Positions 17,860-26,733 of a stretch of 64,000 nt of DNA are shown here, piece by piece; the stretch's first letter is position 1, and each line of letters begins with the position of its first letter. Made by a program: the position numbers and the translations under genes. Location: NCBI RefSeq assembly GCF_019443505.1, contig NZ_CP080377.1, positions 4,650,001-4,714,000 of the forward strand. The letters run 5' to 3'. The stretch is from Janthinobacterium sp. PAMC25594. Lineage in GTDB: Bacteria > Pseudomonadota > Gammaproteobacteria > Burkholderiales > Burkholderiaceae_D. The notes beneath the pieces are model-generated. The model did no database searches. It saw only the letters and a program-made list of their open reading frames with translations, and was not told the DNA's origin.

Positions 17860-18377
17860 ACTTTCTTCGCCTGCGCCATGCCCTGCAGCAGCTTGGCCAG
17901 CAACTGGTCGAGCTGGCGCTGCTCGTCCGCGCTCAGTGCCGACAGCATGGCGCGTTCGTTCTCCACGTGCAGCAGCACCAGCTTTTCAATCAGTGCCAAT
18001 CCCTTCGGCGTCAGGGCCACCAGCACGCCGCGCCGGTCCGTCGGGTGCTTCTGGCGTTCGATCAGGCCGGCCGCTTCCAGCCGGTCGATGCGGTTGGTCA
18101 TGCCGCCCGAGGACAGCATGGCCGCCTCGTACAGGGCCGTCGGCGTCAGGGCATAGGGCGCGCCCGAGCGGCGCAAGGTCGCCAGCACGTCGAATTCGCC
18201 CGGTTGCAAGCCATGTTCGGCAAACAGCGGGTTGAGCCAGTCGCGCGCCATCAGCTGCGCCACCGTGCCCAGCTGGCCCACCAGTTGCATGGCATGCGTA
18301 TCCATCTGCGGCAATTCGCGCTGCCATTGTGCGGCGGCAAATTGCGCGCGCGTGTGTTCTTGCGGGGTATCCGTCAT
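17856..18377 (-). CDS. MarR-family transcriptional regulator
   Basis: 173 residues with the MarR winged-helix core: LNPLFAEHGLQPGEFDVLATL, the recognition helix in SSGGMTNRIDRLEAAGLIERQ and the wing HPTDRRGVLVALTPKG, flanked by dimerisation helices. It is divergent from the CynX-type transporter at 18500. The intergenic region holds two copies of TATCT-N8-AGATA, the dyad expected for MarR proteins, so it very likely represses itself and the transporter; the ligand is unknown. Confidence 0.9.
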   Translation of the reverse strand: MTDTPQEHTRAQFAAAQWQRELPQMDTHAMQLVGQLGTVAQLMARDWLNPLFAEHGLQPGEFDVLATLRRSGAPYALTPTALYEAAMLSSGGMTNRIDRLEAAGLIERQKHPTDRRGVLVALTPKGLALIEKLVLLHVENERAMLSALSADEQRQLDQLLAKLLQGMAQAKKV

Positions 18378-18389
18378 GGTGTATGCATC

Positions 18390-18407
18390 TATCTCGACAT
18401 CAAGATA
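18390..18407. promoter_or_regulatory. MarR-type operator 1
   Basis: TATCTCGACATCAAGATA, an inverted repeat TATCT-N8-AGATA, 13 bases upstream of the MarR start codon. It shares arms and spacing exactly with the second site 24 bases away. Confidence 0.7.
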
Positions 18408-18413
18408 GATTTC

Positions 18414-18431
18414 TATCTTTATGCTAAGATA
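18414..18431. promoter_or_regulatory. MarR-type operator 2
   Basis: TATCTTTATGCTAAGATA, the same TATCT-N8-AGATA dyad, centred 24 bases (a little over two helical turns) from operator 1, in the 122-base gap between the MarR gene and the transporter. Confidence 0.7.
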
Positions 18432-18499
18432 CTTTCCATCAAGTTATTATGTGACGCATTAAACCATGTGCCTCCCTGCGAGGCAAGGACAACTCTGCC

Positions 18500-19687
18500 A
18501 TGCCTGCTGAACGCCCCGTATCTTCCCCGCTGCCCTCGTCCGCCCTGCTGGTGGCCGCCATCATCCTGCTGGGCTTGAACTTGCGGCCCATCCTGGCCGC
18601 CATCGGACCCTTGCTCGACAGCATCCAGGCCAGCACGGGCATCAGCAATGCCGACGCGGGCTTGCTGACCACCGTGCCCGTGTTCGCCATGGGCGTGTGT
18701 GCGCTGGCGGGCGCCCAGCTGCAGCGCCGCCTGGGCGTGGCGCGTGGCATCTCGCTGGGCATCGCCATCATCGCTGCCGCCTGCGCGCTGCGCTGGCCCT
18801 TGCATGGCAGCAGCGGCCTGATCGCCACGGCAGCCTTGGGCGGCCTGGGCATCGCGCTGGTGCAAGCCTTGCTGCCAGCCTTCATCAAGCGCCATTTCCC
18901 CGCGCGGGCGGGCCAGTTGATGGGCTTTTATACGACGGGCATCATGGGCGGCGCGGCCATTGCCGCCGCGTCCGCTTCACCGCTGGCGCAAAGCTGGGGC
19001 TGGAACGCGCTGCTGGCCCTGTGGGCGCTGCCCGCCGTGGCCGCCGCCCTGCTGTGGCGCCGCGCCGCCGCTGCGCGCGTGGACGTGTCCGGCGGCGCGG
19101 GCGCCAGCCTGCCCGTGGGCAGTGGCCGCGCCTGGCTGCTGATGGTGTTTTTCGGCATCGGCACGGGCGCGTACACGCTGGTGCTGGCCTGGCTGCCGCC
19201 GTTTTATACGGAACTGGGCTGGAGCGCGGCCGACAGCGGCTTGCTGCTGGGCGCCCTGACTCTGGTGGAAGTGCTGGCGGGACTGGTGATTTCCAGCATC
19301 ATCCACCGCTTTCCCGACCGCCGCATCCTGCTGCTGTCCGTCCTGTTGTGCGTACTGGGCGGCCTGGCCTGCCTGATCGTGGCGCCGGCGCAACTGGCGT
19401 TGCCCGCCGTGATCCTGCTGGGCTGCGGCATCGGTTCCCTGTTCCCCCTGTCGCTGATCGTCAGCATGGACCACGTGACGGACCCGGCCGGCGCCGGCGC
19501 CCTGCTGGGCTTTGTGCAGGGCGGCGGCTACATCATCGCCAGCAGCATGCCGTTCATTGCCGGGCTGATCCGCCAGCATTCATCCAGCCTGGCCCAGGCG
19601 TGGATGGTGATGGCGGGCGGCGTGGTGCTGTTATTGCTGATCGCCGTGCGCTTCGCGCCGGGAGGCAGGCTGGCCCAGTCGCGCTAG
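18500..19687 (+). CDS. CynX/NimT-family MFS transporter
   Basis: 395 residues with about 12 membrane helices. The family signature near the N-terminus, LLGLNLRPILAAIGPLLDSI (N-L-R-P---x-GPLL), and LLTTVPVFAMGVCAL, mark it as the CynX/NimT branch (cyanate, 2-nitroimidazole and relatives). Substrate cannot be told; no cyanase gene is present. Divergent from a MarR regulator with two operators in between, a layout typical of inducible efflux. AAGGA lies 11 bases before the ATG. Confidence 0.85.
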   Translation: MPAERPVSSPLPSSALLVAAIILLGLNLRPILAAIGPLLDSIQASTGISNADAGLLTTVPVFAMGVCALAGAQLQRRLGVARGISLGIAIIAAACALRWPLHGSSGLIATAALGGLGIALVQALLPAFIKRHFPARAGQLMGFYTTGIMGGAAIAAASASPLAQSWGWNALLALWALPAVAAALLWRRAAAARVDVSGGAGASLPVGSGRAWLLMVFFGIGTGAYTLVLAWLPPFYTELGWSAADSGLLLGALTLVEVLAGLVISSIIHRFPDRRILLLSVLLCVLGGLACLIVAPAQLALPAVILLGCGIGSLFPLSLIVSMDHVTDPAGAGALLGFVQGGGYIIASSMPFIAGLIRQHSSSLAQAWMVMAGGVVLLLLIAVRFAPGGRLAQSR

Positions 19688-19727
19688 CGTGCGCATGGCG
19701 TGTGCTGGCAGCTGATATATTGAGGCT

Positions 19728-20321
19728 ATGAACATCGTCGACCACTATTTAGAAGGATTGCGCCAGGCAATGCCGCCGGAGCCGCTGGCGGAACTGGCGC
19801 TGGCCAGCGGCGCCAGCGCGGCGCAACTGGACAGCTTGCGCCAGGCCTATCCGCTGTGCCCGGACAGCCTGCTGCGCCTGCTGGGCCACTACAACGGCAC
19901 CTATTACGAGGAATATGCGGGCGGCACGGTGCTGGTGTACATGCTGGGTTCGGACGTGTTCGAATATCCGTATTACCTGAGTTCCGTCGCACAGATCCTG
20001 GAAGACCGGCAGGCGAACCAGCGCAGCATCGCCGATATCTACGGCCATTACCTGGAAGACGACCCCGGCATCGTCGACGCCCGCATTGATACGGGCATCC
20101 AACAGGGCCAGAGGCTGTGTTTTTCGCATTGCATGAACAATGGCGGTTCCTCGCGGCTGTATGTCGATTTCACGCCGACGGCGTCGGGCAAGGTGGGGCA
20201 GGTCGTGCGCTTCCTGCACGATCCCGACAACTACCAGGTCATCGCCGACAGTTTCGATGCCTACCTGCAAATGCTGATCGATGACGACTACGGTTTCCTG
20301 ATCGAGGACAATTTTGAATAG
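19728..20321 (+). CDS. SMI1/KNR4 (SUKH) family protein
   Basis: 197 residues. The SUKH fold shows in LDSLRQAYPLCPDSLLRLLGHYNG (xxPxxLxxxLxxxNG), then a GGTVLVYMLGSDVFEYPYYL strand region, SIADIYGHYL and a C-terminal FDAYLQMLIDDD. SUKH proteins are often immunity proteins of contact-dependent toxins, but many are orphans of unknown role. No toxin gene is adjacent. The following small gene overlaps its stop codon by 8 bases, so the two are co-transcribed. Confidence 0.75.
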   Translation: MNIVDHYLEGLRQAMPPEPLAELALASGASAAQLDSLRQAYPLCPDSLLRLLGHYNGTYYEEYAGGTVLVYMLGSDVFEYPYYLSSVAQILEDRQANQRSIADIYGHYLEDDPGIVDARIDTGIQQGQRLCFSHCMNNGGSSRLYVDFTPTASGKVGQVVRFLHDPDNYQVIADSFDAYLQMLIDDDYGFLIEDNFE

Positions 20322-20673
20322 TCCGGCCGCGCCGCCGTCCCTGCTGCCCGCCAACCGCCGCATCGTGCTGTCCGGCGAAGATGCGCTGCGCATCCTGCAA
20401 GAGATCGAATTCCTGCTGCAGTCGCTGCATCACATCGGCCGCCACTATTATCCCGACGGCGACGATGATGGCGCCGATGCCTTGCGGCGCGCGCAGTATT
20501 GCGCGGAGACGACGCGCTTCATCGACGAGGAGCAAGCGACGACGCGCCTGGCGCTGATGCGCAGCATCCTGTCCGCGCCGTTCGACACCGCCCTTGGCGA
20601 CGACGAGATGGACGATATCGAGCGCGCCGTCGAGGCGCTGCCGCTGTGGCGCGCTCCCGGCGGTCTATCATAA
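20314..20673 (+). CDS. Hypothetical protein, 119 residues
   Basis: Unrecognised. Starts with a TTG overlapping the stop of the SMI1/KNR4 gene and is mostly helical and acidic (LRILQEIEFLLQSLHHIGRH, YPDGDDDGADALRRAQYC). No signal peptide or membrane helix. The overlap suggests a shared operon and perhaps shared function with the SUKH protein. A start inside the frame cannot be excluded. Confidence 0.55.
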   Translation: MNSPAAPPSLLPANRRIVLSGEDALRILQEIEFLLQSLHHIGRHYYPDGDDDGADALRRAQYCAETTRFIDEEQATTRLALMRSILSAPFDTALGDDEMDDIERAVEALPLWRAPGGLS

Positions 20674-20768
20674 AAACTAATTGAAATATAAAATTTGATA
20701 GTTTTTCCTGCTCAGCACGTTTGTGCCGCCGGACGGCCTTACAATGCTAGGTTATGCGTTTTCGTGAT

Positions 20769-20821
20769 ATCAGACTGTGGCTAGCGGAAAATACCTAGCT
20801 AATTGAAAGAATCGGTCTGAT
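20769..20821. promoter_or_regulatory. Possible operator dyad upstream of maeB
   Basis: Arms ATCAGAC (20769-20775) and GTCTGAT (20815-20821) flank an AT-rich core holding GGCTAGC and CTAGCTAA, 45 bases ahead of the malic enzyme start. The leader is AT-rich compared with its surroundings and probably contains the promoter, but no confident -35/-10 pair was found. Confidence 0.3.
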
Positions 20822-20865
20822 AAAATCCGGAACACCCGATCGACCAAACAGGAAGGCTGCACAGC

Positions 20866-23184
20866 ATGGATTCGTCATCTGATAAAAAAGAAGAATTGCG
20901 TCAACAATTGCGCTTGGCCGCACTCGAATATCACGAGTGCCCGCGCCCCGGCAAAATCAGCGTGACGCCCACCAAACAACTGACCAACCAGCGCGACCTG
21001 GCGCTGGCCTACTCGCCAGGCGTGGCGGCACCGTGCGAAGAAATCGTCATCGATCCGGCGAATGCCTATAAATATACGGCGCGCGGCAACCTGGTGGCCG
21101 TCATCACCAACGGCACGGCCGTGCTGGGACTGGGCAATATCGGCCCGCTGGCAGCCAAGCCGGTGATGGAAGGCAAGGGCGTGCTGTTCAAGAAATTCGC
21201 CGGCATCGACGTCTTCGACATCGAAATCAACGAAATGGACCCGGACAAGCTGGTCGACATCATCGCTTCGCTGGAACCGACCTTCGGCGGCGTGAACCTG
21301 GAAGACATCAAGGCGCCCGAGTGTTTCTACATCGAGCGCCAGTTGCGCAGCCGCATGAAGATTCCCGTCTTCCATGACGACCAGCACGGCACCGCCATCA
21401 TCGTCGGCGCGGCCATCCTGAACGGCCTGAAAGCCGTCGGCAAGAAAATCGAGGACTGCAAGCTGGTCGTGTCGGGCGCGGGCGCCGCGGCGCTGGCCTG
21501 CCTGGACCTGATCGTCGACCTGGGCTTCCCGCTCAAAAACATCTACGTCACCGACCTGGCCGGCGTGGTCTACAAGGGCCGCGCGGAACTGATGGACCCG
21601 GACAAGGAACGCTTCGCGCAAGACACGCCGCTGCGCACCCTGGCCGAGATCATCCCGGACGCCGACATCTTCCTCGGCGTGTCCGCCGGCGGCGTGCTGA
21701 AACAGGACATGGTGCGCAAGATGGCGCCGAACCCGCTGATCCTGGCGCTGGCCAATCCGAATCCGGAAATCCTGCCGGAAGAAGTCAAGGCCGTGCGCAG
21801 CGACGCCATCATCGCCACGGGCCGTTCGGACTATCCGAACCAGGTCAACAACGTGCTGTGCTTCCCGTACATCTTCCGCGGCGCCCTCGATTGCGGCGCG
21901 ACGACGATCACGCGCGAAATGGAAATCGCCGTGGTGCACGCGATCGCCGACCTGGCGCATGCCGAGCAGTCGGACATCGTCGCCACCACCTACGGCATCA
22001 GCAACCTGTCGTTCGGTCCTGAATACCTGATCCCGATGCCGTTCGACCCGCGCTTGCTGATCAAGATCGCGCCAGCGGTGGCCAAGGCAGCCGAGGAATC
22101 GGGCGTCGCCACGCGTCCGATCAAGGATTTGCAGGCGTATGCGGACAGCCTGCAGCAATTCGTCTACCGCAGCGGCACTTTCATGAAGCCGCTGTTCCTG
22201 ATGGCCAAGTCCACGCCGGCCGAACTCAAACGCATCGTCTACGCCGAAGGCGAAGAAGAGCGCGTGCTGCGCGCCGTGCAAGTGGTGGTCGATGAAAAAC
22301 TGGCGCGCCCCATCCTGGTGGGCCGTCCGCCCGTGCTCGAAGCGCGCATCCAGAAGTTCGGCCTGCGCCTGAAGCAAGGCGTCGATTTCGACGTCATCAA
22401 CCCGGACTTCGACGAGCGCTATCGCGATTACTGGAACACGTATTACGCGATGACCAGCCGCAAGGGCGTCACCGAGGAATACGCGAAGCTGGAAATGCGC
22501 CGCCGCCACACCCTGATCGGTTCGATGATGATCCACAAGGGCGACGCCGACGGCATGATCTGCGGCACCTTCGGCACCACCCAGCTGCACCTGAAATACA
22601 TTGATCAGGTGCTGGGCAAGCGCGCCGGCAGCAATGTCTACGCGGCCATGAACGTCTTGATCATGCCGGAGCGCCAGCTGGTGATGGTCGACACGCACGT
22701 CAACGAAAACCCGGACGCCGGGCAATTGGCCGAGATCACCATCATGGCCGCCGAAGAGATGACCCGCTTCGGCCTGTCGCCGCGCGCGGCGCTGCTGTCG
22801 CATTCGAACTTCGGTTCCAGCGACAGCGCCTCGGCGCAAAAGATGCGCGCCGCGCTGGCCATCATCAAGGAACGCGCGCCGGACCTGGAAATCGACGGCG
22901 AAATGCACGGCGATACGGCCCTCGACAGCAAGCTGCGTCAAAAAATCATGCCGAATTCGGCACTGAAGCACGATGCCAACCTGCTGGTCATGCCGAACAT
23001 CGAATCGGCCAACATCGCCTACAACCTGGTGAAAACGGCCGCCGGCAACGGCATCGCCGTGGGTCCGATCCTGCTCGGCTGCGCCAAGCCCGTGCACATT
23101 TTGACGCCATCGGCCACCGTGCGCCGCATCGTCAACATGACGGCCTTGTGCGTGGTTGATGCCGTAGCGCAACGCAAGGTCTAA
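20866..23184 (+). CDS. maeB: NADP-dependent malic enzyme (MaeB, with phosphotransacetylase-like domain)
   Basis: 772 residues. Oxidative decarboxylation of malate to pyruvate with NADPH formation. The N-terminal malic domain has the conserved [28 protein letters not shown] segment ([20 protein letters not shown] within 20) and [12 protein letters not shown]; the NAD(P) domain has [15 protein letters not shown]. From about residue 430 the sequence is phosphotransacetylase-like ([25 protein letters not shown]), as in MaeB proteins, where this part is regulatory and binds acetyl-CoA. GGAAGG precedes the ATG. A strong terminator follows the stop codon. Confidence 0.95.
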   Translation: MDSSSDKKEELRQQLRLAALEYHECPRPGKISVTPTKQLTNQRDLALAYSPGVAAPCEEIVIDPANAYKYTARGNLVAVITNGTAVLGLGNIGPLAAKPVMEGKGVLFKKFAGIDVFDIEINEMDPDKLVDIIASLEPTFGGVNLEDIKAPECFYIERQLRSRMKIPVFHDDQHGTAIIVGAAILNGLKAVGKKIEDCKLVVSGAGAAALACLDLIVDLGFPLKNIYVTDLAGVVYKGRAELMDPDKERFAQDTPLRTLAEIIPDADIFLGVSAGGVLKQDMVRKMAPNPLILALANPNPEILPEEVKAVRSDAIIATGRSDYPNQVNNVLCFPYIFRGALDCGATTITREMEIAVVHAIADLAHAEQSDIVATTYGISNLSFGPEYLIPMPFDPRLLIKIAPAVAKAAEESGVATRPIKDLQAYADSLQQFVYRSGTFMKPLFLMAKSTPAELKRIVYAEGEEERVLRAVQVVVDEKLARPILVGRPPVLEARIQKFGLRLKQGVDFDVINPDFDERYRDYWNTYYAMTSRKGVTEEYAKLEMRRRHTLIGSMMIHKGDADGMICGTFGTTQLHLKYIDQVLGKRAGSNVYAAMNVLIMPERQLVMVDTHVNENPDAGQLAEITIMAAEEMTRFGLSPRAALLSHSNFGSSDSASAQKMRAALAIIKERAPDLEIDGEMHGDTALDSKLRQKIMPNSALKHDANLLVMPNIESANIAYNLVKTAAGNGIAVGPILLGCAKPVHILTPSATVRRIVNMTALCVVDAVAQRKV

Positions 23185-23202
23185 GGCTGTCGCTGTCAAT
23201 TG

Positions 23203-23239
23203 AAAGCCGCGCCATCCGCAAGGGTGGCGCGGCTTTTTT
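23203..23239. terminator. Rho-independent terminator after maeB
   Basis: Stem AAAGCCGCGCCA (23203-23214) with TGGCGCGGCTTT (23225-23236), ten-base loop, then a T run on the plus strand. The A run on the other side lets it also serve the convergent universal stress gene. Confidence 0.9.
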
Positions 23240-23242
23240 ACG

Positions 23243-24079
23243 TCAGTGCGCCATCAGCACGGGTAATGTCATCTGGCGCAGCACGGTTTCCGTCACGCCT
23301 CCCAGCAAAATTTCGCGGAAGCGCGCGTGGCCGTAGCCGCCCATCACCAGCAGGTTCGCATGCACTTCGGCGGCCATGGCCAGCAGCGCCGCGCCGACGT
23401 CGCCTGTGGCGACGGCCGGGCGTACCTCGACGGGCACGCCATGGCGGCTCAGGTAGGCGGCGATGTCGGCGCCCGGATGGCGGGCCGGCTGCGCATGGCC
23501 GGCCGGCGGATGCAGCAGGGCCAGCACCACCAGGCGCGCCGCGCGCAAGAGCGGCAGGGCGTGGCCGATGGCGCGCGTCGCTTCCATGCTGCCATCCCAG
23601 GCCACCACCACGGTGTTGCTGACTTCCGCAAACTGGCCGCTGCGCGGCACGATCAGCACGGGACGCGCCGCGTTCAGCATCACGTAGGGCACCAGGTCGC
23701 TCATGGCGCCGGGCAGTGCTTCGCTGTCGTCGTGCTGGCTGAGCACTGTCAAGTCGTTGTAGCGGGCGCTGACGGCCATGCCGCCATCTTCATCGTCTTC
23801 GATCAGACGCCGTTCGAGCGAGACGGCGCCGGCCTGGCGCGCGAGCGTTTCAAACTGGTCCAGCGCCTGTTCCGCCTGCCCATGCAGGGCGTTGATCTGC
23901 GCCGCCACGGCGCCGCCGCGCATGCCGCGGTTGTTTTCCAGGGTAAAGCGCGACACGCCCGTCATCGCCGCGCCGATCAGGTGCGCCTGGTGCGCGTGCG
24001 CCAGCCGCGCCGCGATGGCGATGCGCTGCGGCGCATGGCGCGACAGGTCGGCGTGGACGAGGATGGATTTATAAGCCAT
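23243..24079 (-). CDS. Universal stress protein (tandem UspA domains)
   Basis: 278 residues made of two Usp folds. The first begins YKSILVHADLSRHAPQRIAIAARLAHAH; the second (from about 155) holds VVVAWDGSMEATRAIGHALPLL and ends with the ATP-binding-type pattern LLVMGGYGHARFREILLGGVTETVL, i.e. G-2x-G-9x-G. Roles in the family are survival under starvation, low oxygen or respiratory stress. Two FNR-type boxes lie 97 and 165 bases upstream of its start, so induction at low oxygen is likely. Confidence 0.9.
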   Translation of the reverse strand: MAYKSILVHADLSRHAPQRIAIAARLAHAHQAHLIGAAMTGVSRFTLENNRGMRGGAVAAQINALHGQAEQALDQFETLARQAGAVSLERRLIEDDEDGGMAVSARYNDLTVLSQHDDSEALPGAMSDLVPYVMLNAARPVLIVPRSGQFAEVSNTVVVAWDGSMEATRAIGHALPLLRAARLVVLALLHPPAGHAQPARHPGADIAAYLSRHGVPVEVRPAVATGDVGAALLAMAAEVHANLLVMGGYGHARFREILLGGVTETVLRQMTLPVLMAH

Positions 24080-24175
24080 GGTGTCATTCGCTAGTCAGGA
24101 TGGCAACAAGGCTAGAACGACAACGTGGGCAAGTCCAGCATTGCCGTAGTGGCCAGGGATTTTCTTATGCTGTGC

Positions 24176-24189
24176 TTGACGTGGGTCAA
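24176..24189. promoter_or_regulatory. FNR/Anr-type box (proximal)
   Basis: TTGACGTGGGTCAA, a perfect TTGAC-N4-GTCAA dyad matching the TTGAT-N4-ATCAA family consensus except for one position per arm. It lies 97 bases upstream of the universal stress protein start. Confidence 0.65.
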
Positions 24190-24243
24190 GAAAACACGGG
24201 CCGTGGCCTTGCGCAAGGCGACGGCCAGGAAATTGCGAGCTGT

Positions 24244-24257
24244 TTGATGTGCATCAA
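24244..24257. promoter_or_regulatory. FNR/Anr-type box (distal)
   Basis: TTGATGTGCATCAA is an exact TTGAT-N4-ATCAA FNR consensus. Centre-to-centre distance to the proximal box is 68 bases. The 309-base gap 24080-24388 holds no gene; these two boxes are what I see in it. Confidence 0.75.
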
Positions 24258-24388
24258 AATGCCTGGCCCACTGCCGGCGATAATGGCATCGAACTCCTTG
24301 CCCTTCCAGTGGTCTGCATCGGCGCCGGCGCCATCTGTCCGGCACTGCTTTGTGTGACGCAACAACGCTGGCCGTGGCGGGAGTTCAC

Positions 24389-24889
24389 TTAATTGTAGGG
24401 CTGCAAGTCCAGCCACACGGCATACGACAGGCGCTTGCCGTTCCACAGGCCGCCGCCACGGATGACGGCGTCGCACGAGGTCAGCTGGCCCACCAGGTCC
24501 ATGCGGCCCAGGTTGCGGCGCAGGCGCAGGGCGTCGTTGTGCGACAGGTAACCGACCAGCTGGCCATCGATGAAGACGGCGATGGCCTTGTCCTGGAACG
24601 GATTGGCATCGTCGCAGACGAGCAGGGCCAGGCATTTTTCTTCCGCGTTGCCGGGACCGTGTTCGCCGGCCAGTTTGGCGATGGCGCTCTGGTACATCGC
24701 TTCGTTTTCCACTTCCGACGCAAAGCGCCCCTCGTCGTTCCAGTGGTGCGCCGGTGCGCCCGCGGGAATCGCCGGCACGTACTGGCGCACCGAGACGAGT
24801 GGCTTGTGCAGCGGTTTGACGGGCGTGCGGCCGCTGAAGACGTAGTACAGCAGGGCGATGACGATCACGATGGCAAGCAGGTAAAGCAT
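24389..24889 (-). CDS. Membrane-anchored HIRAN-like domain protein
   Basis: 166 residues. One N-terminal hydrophobic helix (residues 2-19, LYLLAIVIVIALLYYVFSG) acts as membrane anchor. The C-terminal part resembles a HIRAN domain: CLALLVCDDANPFQDKAIAVFIDGQLVGYLS has the pattern L--D-xNPxDxxAVxVxxxGxxVGYL, followed by ALRLRRNL. HIRAN domains bind DNA ends in eukaryotic helicases; in bacteria the role of single-domain forms is unknown, and a membrane-tethered form is unlikely to bind DNA in the same way. Confidence 0.6.
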   Translation of the reverse strand: MLYLLAIVIVIALLYYVFSGRTPVKPLHKPLVSVRQYVPAIPAGAPAHHWNDEGRFASEVENEAMYQSAIAKLAGEHGPGNAEEKCLALLVCDDANPFQDKAIAVFIDGQLVGYLSHNDALRLRRNLGRMDLVGQLTSCDAVIRGGGLWNGKRLSYAVWLDLQPYN

Positions 24890-24953
24890 GGTATCTCTCT
24901 GATTTCTAAGGGGGGAGCCGGGAACGCGGGCGCGCCGCGCGGCGTTGCCGCTA

Positions 24954-25700
24954 CTATAGCAAGTTCGCCGCCTGCTTCCCGGTAAATCTGGCCATCAGAT
25001 GGCGGCGCCGGCGCAGCGCGCGCGGGTCGTTCAGCACGATGGGCGCGGCGCCCGTCAGGCCCGAATAATACTGGCCGTGCCGACGCAGCACCGTGGCATA
25101 GTCGCGCCACGCGTGGCCATGCGCCAGCATGCGCGCGTCGCAATCGACTTCGATGGCAAAGCGCAGCCGGTGCAACTGCCACCACAGGGGCAGGTTCCAC
25201 GGCATGAGCACGATCAAGGCGTACGCCAGGGCCAGCAGCAGCGGGTCGCGCGCGGCCAGCCGGCATTGTGCGTGAGCCAGCAGCAGCGCCTGTTGCTGGG
25301 ACGGAATCAGTTGCAGCCAGACGGGCATCACGATACGCGGTCGCAGCAGCCCCGCCACGCAGGGGCCGATGCCGCCACTCAAGTACACGGGCGTGCCCAG
25401 CAAGGAGCTCTTTTGCCAGCGGCGCTGGTGCGACAGCAGCCAGATGCTGCGCAGCGCCAACATCAAGAGCATGCCGCTCGATAAGACAAACCAGCCCAGT
25501 TTCAGCTGTGCCTGCTCCGCCGGCATGGCTGCCAGCACGCCGGGCAGCCATGCCAGGGGCACGATGACGGACGCGGCGATGGCCGCCAGCCACAGCCAGC
25601 GCGTCGGGCGCCCGCACCGCTGCCGCGCGCGTTCGGCGCGCCAGGCGGCGGCGCTCAACAGCAGTGCCAGCGCCATGCTGCATAGCAGCCAGACAGGCAT
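24954..25700 (-). CDS. BlaR1/M56-like membrane protein, zinc motif lost
   Basis: 248 residues with about four membrane helices in the arrangement of M56 peptidases: helices near 3-20, 36-58, 68-88 and 155-175. A typical VYLSGGIGPCVAGLLRPRIVMP segment is kept (xGxxPxVxGxxxPxIxxP), as is the later FAIEVDCDARML, matching the conserved E--CDxxVL. At the position of HExxH the sequence is AHAQCRLAARDPLL, so Glu and the second His are missing. It is probably not a peptidase. No BlaI/MecI repressor is adjacent. It lies seven bases downstream of the GNAT gene's stop codon on the same strand. Confidence 0.65.
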   Translation of the reverse strand: MPVWLLCSMALALLLSAAAWRAERARQRCGRPTRWLWLAAIAASVIVPLAWLPGVLAAMPAEQAQLKLGWFVLSSGMLLMLALRSIWLLSHQRRWQKSSLLGTPVYLSGGIGPCVAGLLRPRIVMPVWLQLIPSQQQALLLAHAQCRLAARDPLLLALAYALIVLMPWNLPLWWQLHRLRFAIEVDCDARMLAHGHAWRDYATVLRRHGQYYSGLTGAAPIVLNDPRALRRRRHLMARFTGKQAANLL

Positions 25701-25707
25701 CGGGCGC

Positions 25708-26124
25708 CTAGCGCTTCAGCGCCATGCCGACCGAGGCGGGCGCCGTGTGCTGGAAGCCGAATTGCGCGTACAGGTCTTGCGCCTGGCCATCGGCGATCAG
25801 GCTGACATACGCGCTTTCCGGCACCGCCGTCTCGATGAATTGCATGATCTCGCGCATGATGCGCTTGCCCAGGCCCTTGCCTTGGTGCGCGGGCAGCACG
25901 GCGATATCGGTCACCTGGAAGAAGCAGCCGCCATCGCCAATGATGCGGCCCATGCCCACCACGGCGTCGCCATGCAGGATTTGCACGGCAAACAGGGAGT
26001 TCGGCAAGCCCTTGGCCGCCGCGTCCGTGCTTTTCGCGCTCATGCCGGCGGCCACGCGCAGCTGCTGGTAGGTGGCGATGGAGGGGATGGCCAGGCGGGT
26101 GGTGTAGGGCGATGCTGCGGTCAA
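25708..26124 (-). CDS. GNAT-family N-acetyltransferase
   Basis: 138 residues from a TTG at 26124, chosen because GGAG lies six bases upstream; no ATG in the region has comparable support. The acetyl-CoA site VLPAHQGKGLGKRIMREIM (V-x-x-x-xxQGKGLG) and the C-terminal YAQFGFQHTAP are clear. This resembles the small YitI/aminoglycoside-like acetyltransferases; the substrate is unknown. Same strand and close spacing to the M56-like gene suggest one transcript. Confidence 0.8.
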   Translation of the reverse strand: MTAASPYTTRLAIPSIATYQQLRVAAGMSAKSTDAAAKGLPNSLFAVQILHGDAVVGMGRIIGDGGCFFQVTDIAVLPAHQGKGLGKRIMREIMQFIETAVPESAYVSLIADGQAQDLYAQFGFQHTAPASVGMALKR

Positions 26125-26271
26125 GGCGCTCTCCTGTGGAAATAGTTTGGAGCAGCAATTATAGGCGGCGATGGGCTTGCGGGGCGGCACGCTTTATTCG
26201 CCCGTGCCTATGTCGTGCGCGCCGCTTTTGCGCTATGGTGGCGTCATCCCTCTATTTGTTGAAAGCACGCC

Positions 26272-26664
26272 ATGTCCGCAGGATTTACCGCCACCGAGTT
26301 GTCTGTCATGAATGAAGACGACGCCCTGATTACCACCCTGGCCGCGCCGGCCGACAAAGGCGAGCCCGTCTACCTGATGTTGCAGCGCGCGGACGAGTAT
26401 GACGAGCAGGACGTCGCCATGGGCATGGACGAACCGTATATTGAATACTGCGGCCAGGAATTTGCCTGGTATGGCCACATGCACGCCGTCATCCTGCATC
26501 CGAACCGCTTGTCCGTGCCGATGGATGCCGAGGCGGCCATGCAGATGGATGACGACGGCCAGATCGACGTGCGTTTCAATTTGACGCCGGAGCGCTACGC
26601 CCAGCTGCAGCAGGCGCTGCGCACCACGTTCGAGGGCTGCGACTACTATCGCGAGGAACGTTGA
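26272..26664 (+). CDS. Imm10-like immunity family protein
   Basis: 130 residues, no signal peptide. The central pattern YLMLQRADEYDEQDVAMGMD-EPYIE followed by WYGHMHAVILHPNRLSVPMD matches what I remember of Imm10 proteins (LxLQRxxxxDEQDxxxGxDxxxxE). Imm10 members protect against polymorphic toxins, but here no toxin gene is adjacent, so it is an orphan or has another use. The N-terminus could also begin at the internal ATG encoding MNEDDALIT. Confidence 0.6.
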   Translation: MSAGFTATELSVMNEDDALITTLAAPADKGEPVYLMLQRADEYDEQDVAMGMDEPYIEYCGQEFAWYGHMHAVILHPNRLSVPMDAEAAMQMDDDGQIDVRFNLTPERYAQLQQALRTTFEGCDYYREER

Positions 26665-26733
26665 TCTGCGCGGACGACGCCGGCCATGGCGTCGTCTATG
26701 CTCGGTAGCTGCTATTGACTGCGGGAGAAGACG

